From Rhodoferax sp. (GTDB taxonomy: Bacteria > Pseudomonadota > Gammaproteobacteria > Burkholderiales > Burkholderiaceae_C), in the NCBI RefSeq assembly GCF_030697375.1, contig NZ_JAUYQD010000005.1, forward strand, positions 1-64,000: a stretch of 64,000 nt of DNA, given 5' to 3'. A model generated the notes under the pieces. The model searched no databases. It saw nothing but the letters and a program-made list of their open reading frames with translations, and was not told the DNA's origin. Below are positions 24,426-31,830 of this stretch, in pieces. How positions within the stretch are numbered: the stretch's first letter is position 1; each line of letters starts with the position of its first letter. A program made the position numbers and the translations under genes.

Positions 24426-25463
24426 CTAGGAAGTAGCGCCTACCCCCGGGCGCAAGAGTGGCACCTTGGCCTCGATGTGTTTTAACACCAGGGGCCAAAT
24501 TTTCGCTTCCGCCACGCGCTGGAACACACCAAAATGCCCGACTGCTTTGCGCCCTACCGTGCGCGGGTGCAGGTGCAGGCGCTCGACTTGGCCCGCGCTC
24601 TGACCAAAGCACGCCGCCAGTGCGTCCACCGCGTCCACTGGACCAAAAGTTTTGTCGTCGTCAATGCTCCACAGCTGCATGTGACCCTGAAATTGGTCGG
24701 GCTGGTACCAGCCCTCGCACGCCGGGTCATCGCGAAAGTATCCCGGGGACATGCCCCATCGAGCCCAGTCCATGGCGGCGGCCCCGGGCAGCGCCTCGCC
24801 ACCGCCCAGCGCCCAGCCCGGCAGCTTGCCGGTCAGACGCACACACAGCGGGACCCATCGCTCAAAAAACACACGGGTCACCTGGCGATGCCATCCGCGT
24901 GGCCACAGCTTCCAGTACCCGAACTGGGAACCCAGGGTAATGACCGCGTCGATGTGCTCAAGCCCCTGTACCAGCGGCAATCCATTGCCACCCAAGGAAT
25001 GCCCGACCCACAGCACGGGCAAGCGCCGGCCGCTTTGGGTGCTGCGCGCCTTCGCGCAGGCCAGCGCCCCCGAGAGGTCGTGACGCAGCCACTCGCGCAT
25101 ACCGGTGCGCCCACTGGCGCTGCCGCGCTCTCCCATTCCGCGGTAGTCAAAACACAACACGGCGTAGCCACGCGCGGCAAGCCAGCGGGCAAAGGCGTGG
25201 TAGTAACGCTGCGGAACACCGGTGGCGGGAGCCATGACCGCCACCGCATGGGTGGCACGTTGCTGCGGCACAAACCAGTGCCCGTGCAGAGGGTGAGCAT
25301 CGGTGGCGGCAAATTCCACCGCGCCCATGCCTACCTCGGCGTCCTGTGGGGCGGAGTCGTCCTGGAATGGCAGATGGGCGTGCAGGTGCGCCAGGTCGGG
25401 GGATTCCACCGCATCCATCGCGTACGTGGCAGGGGAGGTGGCAGCGGACAAGGCATAGGACAT
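24426..25463 (-). CDS. alpha/beta hydrolase (COG4757-like)
   Basis: Cytoplasmic hydrolase of 345 aa. I chose the ATG at 25463, which has GGAGA five bases upstream. The ATG at 25487 lacks a ribosome site. Core motifs are GVPQRYYHAFARWLAARGYAV, FDYRGMGERG, nucleophile GHSLGGN, acid in IDDDKTFGP and histidine in AVGHFGVF, in canonical order. The substrate is unknown. A LysR regulator is transcribed divergently from 25553, so it probably controls this gene. Repeat copy C and the AraC fragment lie just after the stop. Confidence 0.82.
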   Translation of the reverse strand: MSYALSAATSPATYAMDAVESPDLAHLHAHLPFQDDSAPQDAEVGMGAVEFAATDAHPLHGHWFVPQQRATHAVAVMAPATGVPQRYYHAFARWLAARGYAVLCFDYRGMGERGSASGRTGMREWLRHDLSGALACAKARSTQSGRRLPVLWVGHSLGGNGLPLVQGLEHIDAVITLGSQFGYWKLWPRGWHRQVTRVFFERWVPLCVRLTGKLPGWALGGGEALPGAAAMDWARWGMSPGYFRDDPACEGWYQPDQFQGHMQLWSIDDDKTFGPVDAVDALAACFGQSAGQVERLHLHPRTVGRKAVGHFGVFQRVAEAKIWPLVLKHIEAKVPLLRPGVGATS

Positions 25464-25552
25464 TGTGTCTCCAAGCAGGTGGTTCATGAAGCTGCATGGT
25501 AGATTTGTACTAAGTTGTTGAATAGATCCAATTTTTACACCAGACTGTTTAC

Positions 25553-26515
25553 ATGAACTCACCAAAAGACGCGCTTGCCTTGTCTGCAACCCGCCTGCAC
25601 CGCCAGCGTGAGACCTCGGCCTTGGATGCCAACGCGCTGGAGCTGTTTGCCCGGGTGGTTGCTGCCGGGAGCTTTTCACGCGCCGCGCGCCAGCTGGGGC
25701 TGACACGTGCGGCCGTCAGCCGCCGCGTGGCCGCCATGGAGCAGTTGGTCGGCCAGACGTTGCTGGCGCGCACCACCCGTTCGCTGGGCTTGACCGAGGC
25801 TGGGCGCGCGCTGGCCGCGCGCGCCCAGGTGGTACACGAAGCCGCCAACGCGGCACGCATGGCCTTGCGCAAGGAGGGCGATGCCCTGCAGGGGCGGCTG
25901 CGCATCACCAGCATGCGCGCCTTCGGCTACAGCGTGCTGCTGCCTTTGCTGGCCGAGTTTGGCCGCACGCACCCAGGCGTGGCCATGGAGTTGATGTTCA
26001 CCGAGCGGCGGGTGGACCTGGTGCGCGAGGGGGTGGATGTGGCTTTTCGCATTACCCGAAAGCCCCCCGAGGACTGTGTGGCCCAGCCGGTGCTGCGCTA
26101 TCGCATTGGTGCCTACGGCAGCGCCGCATCGCAGTTAGCGGGTCCGCTGGCGTTGCAGCAATGGCCTGTGCTCATGCTGGAGGGCGGTGCGCAAATCTGG
26201 CCACTGCAGTGGCACAGCCGCAGCGGCCACGCCCGCGAGACCGTGGAGCTGCAGCCGCACATCAGCGCCGACAGCCTCGAAGCCCTGGTGGCGCTGGCGC
26301 GCCTGGGCCAAGGGGTCGTGTTGGCACCCGACTTTTGTGTGCAGGAGGACGTCGCGGCGGGGCGTTTGCACGACCTGCTGCCCGACTGGCACTTGCCCAT
26401 TGCCGAGGGCGACTGCGTTCAGGCACTGACCTTGCCCGTACACACCGCAGGTGCCAACGCACGCGCCCTGGTGCACCTGGTGGCACAGCGGCTTGCGCAT
26501 ACCCATCGGACCTGA
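25553..26515 (+). CDS. LysR-type transcriptional regulator
   Basis: DNA-binding regulator of 320 aa with the winged HTH at about residues 27-85 (ELFARVVAAGSFSRAARQLG, LTRAAVSRRVAAMEQLVGQ, LLARTTRSLGLTEAG). The effector domain begins near 113 (GRLRITSMRAFGYSVLLPLL) and includes RVDLVREGVDVAFRI and LVALARLGQGVVLAP. It resembles the DsdC/CrgA-like LysR group common in Burkholderiales. The 89-bp gap to the divergent hydrolase is the likely operator region. Confidence 0.9.
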   Translation: MNSPKDALALSATRLHRQRETSALDANALELFARVVAAGSFSRAARQLGLTRAAVSRRVAAMEQLVGQTLLARTTRSLGLTEAGRALAARAQVVHEAANAARMALRKEGDALQGRLRITSMRAFGYSVLLPLLAEFGRTHPGVAMELMFTERRVDLVREGVDVAFRITRKPPEDCVAQPVLRYRIGAYGSAASQLAGPLALQQWPVLMLEGGAQIWPLQWHSRSGHARETVELQPHISADSLEALVALARLGQGVVLAPDFCVQEDVAAGRLHDLLPDWHLPIAEGDCVQALTLPVHTAGANARALVHLVAQRLAHTHRT

Positions 26516-26720
26516 TTGCGATTTCGATTCCGAATGTACTGGCTGACGAGCCTGCCAGTGGGTGCGGTCAGTGCCCAAGCAGCCCCGCACATTGGCGCTG
26601 TGGCCTTGATTCTGGTTATGCACCAACGCTGAAGCCCAGCCCACCACACACCAGGGCCGCCCGATGGATGCGAAAAAATTGTTGCTGCAACTGGGGTCGC
26701 CATATTTTGCGGTTGTTTGA

Positions 26721-26779
26721 AAGCCAAATCGACCTGTAGCCCCTGCAGATACTGCGCAAGCAGCTATAAAAACAGGAGT
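26721..26779 (-). repeat. dispersed repeat copy D
   Basis: Reverse-orientation copy with the core CTGCGCAAGCAGCTAT. It is the left boundary of the segment carrying the Fic/XRE pair and is joined to a 112-bp AraC tail fragment. Confidence 0.8.
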
Positions 26780-26891
26780 AAAACCTATCTGCTTGGGTGC
26801 GTAGCCCGCCACTCCCCCGGGCTGCTTCCCGTCCAGCGTTTGAAGGCCCGGTTGAATGCGCTGGCTTCCGAGAAGCCCAGGCGCTGGGCAT
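26780..26891 (-). pseudogene. AraC 3'-end fragment (third copy)
   Basis: About 112 bp copying the final ~36 codons of the AraC gene (28173 onward). Copy D plus this fragment (26721-26891) is about 95% identical by eye to 28109-28280. The match ends abruptly at GCTGGGCA. It is a dead fragment that brackets the Fic/XRE genes together with the intact AraC end. Confidence 0.85.
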
Positions 26892-26899
26892 TGCGCGCT

Positions 26900-27499
26900 T
26901 TAGCTGCGCACGAAAGCCACCAAATCGGCAAAGTCATTCTTGTCCGCAGCGCGCAATGCGGCGAGATAGCGCGCCCGCACCGCGTTGGCGCTGACCAGGT
27001 TAGCGCCGCTGCCCCAGGTAAAAACGGGTCGCCCCAATTGCTTCAGCAACGCGTCGGCCATCATGCGTGCATGACGGCCATTTCCGTTGGGGAACGGATG
27101 TATCCAAACCAAGGCGTGGTGAAAACGAGCAGCCAATTCATCCGGTGGAAACGTACCGTTGTCGACCCAATATTGCGCATTGCCAAGCAGCTGGTTCAGC
27201 TTGACTGCGACCAAGGTCCAATCGCAACCGATGTTTTTGTCCGACTTGCGAAAGGTGCCCGCCCACTTCCAGGTTTGGTTGAACATCCTTCGGTGCAAAT
27301 CCCGGCAAAAGCCTTCAGACAGCACCGTTGGAGCCTTGGCCCGCCGGAGCCACTTGGTGGCCTGGAGGATGTTTTCCTGCTCCCAGTCATTGAGCGCACC
27401 CTTGGTTTCGATGTGCCTTGGAATCAGTCCGGTTTTTTCATCCGGGTCCAGCGGGGTCTGCCCGTCTTGCGCGTCGGGGGTGTCGAGGTCTAGCGCCAT
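26900..27499 (-). CDS. Fic-domain protein, 'mobile mystery protein B' type
   Basis: Probable AMP- or nucleotidyl-transferase of 199 aa. The Fic motif HPFPNGNGR lies at residues 134-142, with catalytic His134. LHRRMFNQTWKWAGTFRKSDKNIG is typical of the group named mobile mystery protein B. It pairs with the upstream XRE protein (mobile mystery protein A) and overlaps it by 10 bp. Sequence T58-x-x-x-E62-G63 fits the Fic inhibitory pattern but sits at the edge of the Fic core, so its role is doubtful. Such pairs behave like mobile toxin-antitoxin modules (inference). The C-terminus ends 9 bp from a duplicated AraC fragment. Confidence 0.87.
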   Translation of the reverse strand: MALDLDTPDAQDGQTPLDPDEKTGLIPRHIETKGALNDWEQENILQATKWLRRAKAPTVLSEGFCRDLHRRMFNQTWKWAGTFRKSDKNIGCDWTLVAVKLNQLLGNAQYWVDNGTFPPDELAARFHHALVWIHPFPNGNGRHARMMADALLKQLGRPVFTWGSGANLVSANAVRARYLAALRAADKNDFADLVAFVRS

Positions 27500-27951
27500 A
27501 GGTCAGACCACTTCCCGCGCAGCAGCTCTTCAGCGCGGCGCGCCACCTGCTTTTGGATGCGTTCGTTCGTGGGTCTTTGGTCTTCCAGGCCCATCGTATG
27601 CGCCACCCCGTGCACCTCTTCCTTCGCCAGTTGCGTCGCACGGTCCTGCACCACCTCCGTCAGGGGCTTGCGGGGCACGAGGGCGTAAACCAGCTCACAG
27701 TCCAGGCCGTCGGCCAACTTGCGCAGCTGACCCAGCGAGATGCGCTCCTCCGCCTCGGATTGTTCAGACTTGTGCAGTGTGGAGCCTGAGATACCCAGGC
27801 GCTGGGCTTGTTGGCGCTCGGTACGACCAAGCGCCTCGCGGATTTCTTTCAGCCAGCCGCGCGACGGTGCCCGTTTTGTCAGCAAAACTCCATAGGCTTC
27901 CACCACTGCCTGGAGCTGCTCTAGCCGTAGATGGTTGAATTCAGAGGACAT
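27490..27951 (-). CDS. XRE-family regulator, 'mobile mystery protein A' type
   Basis: DNA-binding protein of 153 aa from the ATG at 27951. The HTH lies at about residues 32-90 (GWLKEIREALGRTERQQAQRL, GISGSTLHKSEQSEAEERIS) followed by LRKLADGLDCELVYALVPR and ATQLAKEEVHGVAHTMGLEDQ, the hallmark of mobile mystery protein A. It is co-transcribed with the Fic gene, probably as its antitoxin or repressor. Its start codon lies inside the left arm of a 26-bp inverted repeat, an obvious candidate for its own operator. Confidence 0.88.
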   Translation of the reverse strand: MSSEFNHLRLEQLQAVVEAYGVLLTKRAPSRGWLKEIREALGRTERQQAQRLGISGSTLHKSEQSEAEERISLGQLRKLADGLDCELVYALVPRKPLTEVVQDRATQLAKEEVHGVAHTMGLEDQRPTNERIQKQVARRAEELLRGKWSDLWR

Positions 27952-28011
27952 TTGCTAGCCTATAAGCAATCAATACAAGTAAATATGATTGCTTATAGGC
28001 TAGCAAATGTC
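27947..28011. promoter_or_regulatory. 26-bp inverted repeat operator of the Fic/XRE pair
   Basis: Arms 27947-27972 and 27986-28011 are perfect 26-bp inverted repeats around a 13-bp spacer (ATACAAGTAAATA). Each arm contains CTAGCCTATAAGCAATCA or its complement and an ATG at its outer end. The minus-strand ATG starts the XRE gene. The plus-strand ATG at 28007 opens only a 12-codon frame. The arrangement suggests an autoregulated operator. Confidence 0.75.
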
Positions 28012-28108
28012 AATTCTTTGCGGCTATAAATGGAAGCAAAATTGAATGAGTAGCTTCCCTTAAGGGGAGCAAAAACTATCCACTAATCCACTTTGTCGTT
28101 AAATTTGC

Positions 28109-28167
28109 AAGCCAAATAGGCTCGTAGCCCCCGCAGATACTGCGCAAGCAGCTATAAAAACAGGAGC
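28109..28167 (-). repeat. dispersed repeat copy E
   Basis: Reverse-orientation copy directly downstream of the intact AraC gene (stop at 28173). This is the parental arrangement of which copies C and D with AraC fragments are duplicates. Confidence 0.8.
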
Positions 28168-28172
28168 AAAAC

Positions 28173-29186
28173 CTATCTGCTTGGGTGCGTAGCCCGCCAC
28201 TCCCCCGGGCTACTGCCCGTCCAGCGTTTGAAGGCCCGGTTGAACGCGCTGGCTTCCGAGAAGCCCAGGCGCTGGGCAATGTCGGTAAAGGTGTCGTTGG
28301 TGTCGGCCACGGCGGCACACGCGGCCTGCTGGCGCACCGCGTCCACCACCTCGGAGTAACTCAGGCCCTGGCTGTGCAGGCGGCGGGCAAACACCCGGTC
28401 GCTCAAGGCAAACTGCTCGGCGGCGGCCGAGCGCTCTGGCACGCCGCTCGCCAGGTTGGCCACCAGCCAGTGGCGGACCTGGGCCGGGAAGTCGGGGGTG
28501 TCACTCAGGGCGGCCAGGCGTGCCGCCGCGTATTCGCGGTGCATGGCGGCCAGTTGGGTGTCGGCCTGCGGCAGGGCGCGGTCCAGCAGGGCGTTGTCCA
28601 GGTGCAGGCCGCTGAAGGCCTGGTTGAAATCCACCCCGGTTTGAAATACCGTCTGGTAGCCGGCCAGCGGCCCCAGCTGGCTGTGGCTGAACTGCACCCG
28701 CGCCGGGACGAAAGCGTGGCCGCTGACCCAGCGGCTAAAACTCACCACCGCCGCCAGAACGGCTTCGATCTGGTGTGGGCTGAAGGCCAGTTCGCCTTGC
28801 TGGGGGTGGTAAATCAGCCAGCTCTGGGCGTCGCCGCCAATGATCTGAAAACGCCCGCCGTCGCTGATCAGTCGCTGAAACTTTTGCACCAGCGCAATCG
28901 CCTCGCGCAGCGTGGGCGAGGACTGGAAGATGAAGCTCACCACATTGAAGCTGGCCGGCCCCACCAGGCTGCCGGCCTTCAGGCCAAAGCCGGGGTCCTG
29001 GGTCAACTCGGCGGCAGCGCGCCACAGCCGGGTGATGTCGTCGATGGGCCAGCGCTCGTCGGTGAGCTGCTGGGCATCCACCCCGGCATGGGCCAGCAGC
29101 TGGGTGCGGGTCAGGCCGTGGCGTTCGGCGGCAGCGAGCACGGTGTTGACCCAACTCATGGAAACACTGGCTTGTGCGGTCAACAT
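28173..29186 (-). CDS. AraC-family regulator with Arabinose_bd-type N-terminus
   Basis: Transcription factor of 337 aa from the ATG at 29186, preceded by AGGAGCC. The N-terminal ligand domain (about 10-200) follows the OruR/ArgR-like pattern: LLAHAGVDAQQLTDERWPID, GFGLKAGSLVGPASFNVV and GGRFQIIGGDAQSW. The C-terminal double HTH (about 240-335) includes FARRLHSQGLSYSEVVDAVR and FTDIAQRLGFSEASAFNRAF, then KRWTGSSPGEWR. It is divergent from the aldolase/flavoprotein/TPP operon with a 200-bp gap, so it is the likely activator of that operon. Its 3' end has been copied twice upstream (26780-26891, 24320-24399). Confidence 0.9.
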   Translation of the reverse strand: MLTAQASVSMSWVNTVLAAAERHGLTRTQLLAHAGVDAQQLTDERWPIDDITRLWRAAAELTQDPGFGLKAGSLVGPASFNVVSFIFQSSPTLREAIALVQKFQRLISDGGRFQIIGGDAQSWLIYHPQQGELAFSPHQIEAVLAAVVSFSRWVSGHAFVPARVQFSHSQLGPLAGYQTVFQTGVDFNQAFSGLHLDNALLDRALPQADTQLAAMHREYAAARLAALSDTPDFPAQVRHWLVANLASGVPERSAAAEQFALSDRVFARRLHSQGLSYSEVVDAVRQQAACAAVADTNDTFTDIAQRLGFSEASAFNRAFKRWTGSSPGEWRATHPSR

Positions 29187-29386
29187 GCGTGGCTCCTGAA
29201 GTCAAGGGGTTCGGCATGATAAGCCGCTATCGTTGTACTGCTTAAGGCAGCGCTTATTCCGTTTCCAAATCATTTCTGTCTAGGCGTTGAGCCGCAGGCA
29301 GTGCGAACGCACGACCAGGCGAGACAACAACGACAGGGATGATTTAGAAATGGAATTAGACAAACCACCATCGCATTGGAGACACC

Positions 29387-30157
29387 ATGCATATTCCCTC
29401 TCTCAAAGACCAGGTCAGCGCCGAAGAATGGCAATTACGCGTGGAACTGGCCGCCTGCTACCGGCTGGTGGCGCTGTACGGCTGGAGCGATCTGGTGTTC
29501 ACCCACATCAGCGCCAAGCTGCCCGAGAGCGTGTCGGGCGCGGGCCAGCACCACTTCTTGATCAACCCCTATGGGCTGATGTTTGACGAGATCACCGCCA
29601 GCGCGCTGGTCAAGGTGGACGAACAGTGCCACAAGGTGATTGACTCGCCCTTCCCCGTGAACCCGGCCGGTTTTGTGATCCACAGCGCGGTGCACGAGGC
29701 CCGTGCCGACGCCGGTTGTGTGCTGCACACCCACACCCGCGCGGGCGTGGCGGTGAGTGCGCAGCAGTGCGGCGTGTTGCCCATCAGCCAGCAGTCCACC
29801 TTTGTGCTGGCCTCGCTGGCCTACCACGCGTACGAAGGCGTGGCCTTCCGCCCCGATGAAAAGCCGCGTTTGCAGGCCGACCTGGGCAGCGCCAACTTCC
29901 TGATGCTGCGCAACCACGGTCTGCTGGTGGTGGGCAAGACCATTGCCGATGCTTTCCTCAGCATGTACACCTTTGAGGCCACCTGCCGCATCCAGATCGA
30001 CGCGCAAGCCGGGGGCGCGCTGACCGAGGTCAACCCGCTCATCGTCCAGGGGGTGGCCGAGGCCATGCGGGTGCAGACCAGCGGCCTGGGCGGCGCGTTT
30101 GTTTGGCCCTCGCTGATCCGCAAGCTCGACAAACTCGACGACAGCTACAAAAGCTGA
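29387..30157 (+). CDS. class II aldolase/adducin family protein
   Basis: Cytoplasmic metal-dependent lyase of 256 aa from the ATG at 29387 with GGAGAC upstream. Family features are AACYRLVALYGWSDLVFTHI, FLINPYGLMFDEITASALV, the paired zinc histidines in HTHTRAG, and FLMLRNHGLLVVG with the third histidine. Class II aldolases cleave or epimerise short sugars and hydroxy acids, but this adducin-like subgroup is functionally diverse. It is the first gene of a three-gene operon with a flavoprotein (11 bp gap) and a TPP enzyme, controlled by the divergent AraC regulator. The substrate is not evident. Confidence 0.88.
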   Translation: MHIPSLKDQVSAEEWQLRVELAACYRLVALYGWSDLVFTHISAKLPESVSGAGQHHFLINPYGLMFDEITASALVKVDEQCHKVIDSPFPVNPAGFVIHSAVHEARADAGCVLHTHTRAGVAVSAQQCGVLPISQQSTFVLASLAYHAYEGVAFRPDEKPRLQADLGSANFLMLRNHGLLVVGKTIADAFLSMYTFEATCRIQIDAQAGGALTEVNPLIVQGVAEAMRVQTSGLGGAFVWPSLIRKLDKLDDSYKS

Positions 30158-30168
30158 GGGGGCCTGGC

Positions 30169-31788
30169 ATGACGACAGCAAGGTATCAATCCGATGTGCT
30201 GGTGATTGGTGGTGGCCTGGCCGGTCTGGTCACCGCCATTGAATGCCTGCGCGCGGGCAAAAGCGTCACCCTGGTGGACCGCGACACCCCCGAGCGCCTG
30301 GGGGGGCTGGCGCTGTGGGCCTTTGGCGGCATGGCGCTGGTGGACACCCCTTTGCAGCGGCGCATGAAGCTCAAGGACTCGCCCGAACTGGCGCTGGCCG
30401 ACTGGCTGCGTTTTGGGGAACTGGGCGAAGACGAGGTGCTGCCGCGCCAGTGGGCCCGCCACTACGTGGAGCACTCGCGTGCCCAGGTGTACGACTGGGT
30501 GATAGACCACGGCCTCAAGTTCATGCCCGCCGTCAATTGGGTGGAGCGCGGCATGCAGGGCGAGGGCAACACACTGCCGCGTTACCACGTGGTGTGGGGC
30601 ACCTCGCGCCAGCTCACGCGGCGCATGATCGACGTGATGCAGCAGGCCGCCACCGGCCAGCGCTTGACGCTGCTCAGCCGCCACCGCATCACCGCACTGG
30701 ATTCCCAAAATGGGGCGGCCACCGGTGCCATCGGCATCAACGAGGCCACGGGCCAGGAGGTACGTTTTAGTGCGCAGGCGGTGGTGCTGGCCATGGGCGG
30801 CATCAACGGCAGCCACGCAGAAACGCGCGCCAACTGGGCCAAGGGCCGCCCCCTGCCCGCCACGATGCTCAATGGTGCCCACCCGTTTGCCGATGGCAAG
30901 CTGCACCACCTGGTGGCGGGCCTGGGCGGTACCATCACCCATGCGGGCGAGATGTGGAACTACGCCGCCGGCTTCCCCCACCCGCAGCCGCATTTCGAGG
31001 GCCATGGCCTGTCGGCCATTCCCTGCAAATCGGCGCTGTGGCTCAACCACAAAGGCCAGCGCATCGGCCCGCAGCCGCTGGTCACCGGCTTTGACACCCA
31101 CGCGTTGTGCCAGCGGGTCGCGGCGCAAGAAAAGCCCTATACGTGGCAGCTGATGAACTGGCGCATAGCGGTCAAGGAATTTGCCATCTCCGGCGCCGAA
31201 CACAACCAGCGCATCCGCGATAGGCAGTTCCCCCAGTTCCTGAAGGAAACCCTGCTGGGCAACCACCGGCTGGTGCAACAGATGGCGGCCGAGAGCAAGC
31301 ACTTTCTGGTGGACGACACCCTGGCCGGGCTGGCCGCCCGGATGAACGCGTTGACCGGCACCGCCGATGTGAAACCCGAGGTCTTGCAAGCCACCGCCGA
31401 TGCCTTTGACGCCAATTTCTCGCGCGGCGACTCCGTGGTCAACGACGACCAGATCCGCCGCATCGAACACGCCCGCCACTGGGGACCGGACAAACTGCGC
31501 ACCTGCAAACCCGCGCCGCTGCAAAAGCCGGGCGCCGGGCCTTTCATCGCCATCCAGATGCAGCTCATCACGCGCAAAAGCCTGGGCGGCCTGCAGACCG
31601 ATCTGCAAAGCCGCGTGCTCAACGCCGCAGGCCAAGCGATGCCGGGCTTGTACTGCGTGGGCGAGGCGGCGGGCTTTGGCGGCGGCGGCGCCAGCGGCAA
31701 ACGTTCGCTGGAAGGCACTTTTTTGCCCGGCTGCATTCTCACGGCGCGTGCCGCGGCACGCTCCATCCTTGCCGGTCGCGGGCTCTGA
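30169..31788 (+). CDS. FAD-dependent dehydrogenase (FAD_binding_2 / ketosteroid dehydrogenase-like)
   Basis: Flavoprotein of 539 aa from the ATG at 30169, preceded by GAGGGGG. The Rossmann motif VLVIGGGLAGLVTAIECLRAG opens the chain, followed by RLGGLALWAFGGM and AQAVVLAMGGINGS. The C-terminus LYCVGEAAGFGGGGASGKRS, then LEGTFLPGCILTARAAA, is the second FAD-contacting segment. The architecture matches the fumarate reductase / 3-ketosteroid dehydrogenase superfamily. There is no heme domain or Tat signal, so it is cytoplasmic. In this operon it probably oxidises an intermediate delivered to the TPP enzyme or the aldolase (inference). Confidence 0.87.
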   Translation: MTTARYQSDVLVIGGGLAGLVTAIECLRAGKSVTLVDRDTPERLGGLALWAFGGMALVDTPLQRRMKLKDSPELALADWLRFGELGEDEVLPRQWARHYVEHSRAQVYDWVIDHGLKFMPAVNWVERGMQGEGNTLPRYHVVWGTSRQLTRRMIDVMQQAATGQRLTLLSRHRITALDSQNGAATGAIGINEATGQEVRFSAQAVVLAMGGINGSHAETRANWAKGRPLPATMLNGAHPFADGKLHHLVAGLGGTITHAGEMWNYAAGFPHPQPHFEGHGLSAIPCKSALWLNHKGQRIGPQPLVTGFDTHALCQRVAAQEKPYTWQLMNWRIAVKEFAISGAEHNQRIRDRQFPQFLKETLLGNHRLVQQMAAESKHFLVDDTLAGLAARMNALTGTADVKPEVLQATADAFDANFSRGDSVVNDDQIRRIEHARHWGPDKLRTCKPAPLQKPGAGPFIAIQMQLITRKSLGGLQTDLQSRVLNAAGQAMPGLYCVGEAAGFGGGGASGKRSLEGTFLPGCILTARAAARSILAGRGL

Positions 31789-31830
31789 GGCCTGCCCGCA
31801 TGCCCCTATAACAATTCTGAGGAGACTTCG

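Larger units (their letters stand above)
26516..26899. other. repeat-derived intergenic region with AraC fragment
   Basis: 384 bp without an intact gene. 26628-26720 resembles the extension beside repeat copy B. Copy D occupies 26721-26779 and an AraC 3'-end fragment 26780-26891. The Fic gene stop follows 9 bp later. No further feature is seen in 26516-26627. Confidence 0.7.

Noticed and set aside
28007..28045. Short gene starting at the mirrored ATG of the inverted repeat
   Set aside because: The frame has only 12 codons and no ribosome site. The ATG is explained by the symmetry of the inverted repeat.
20235..28280. CRISPR array
   Set aside because: The repeats in this region are few, 59-170 bp long, irregularly spaced by kilobases and lie next to genes. 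No repeat-spacer pattern or cas gene is present.
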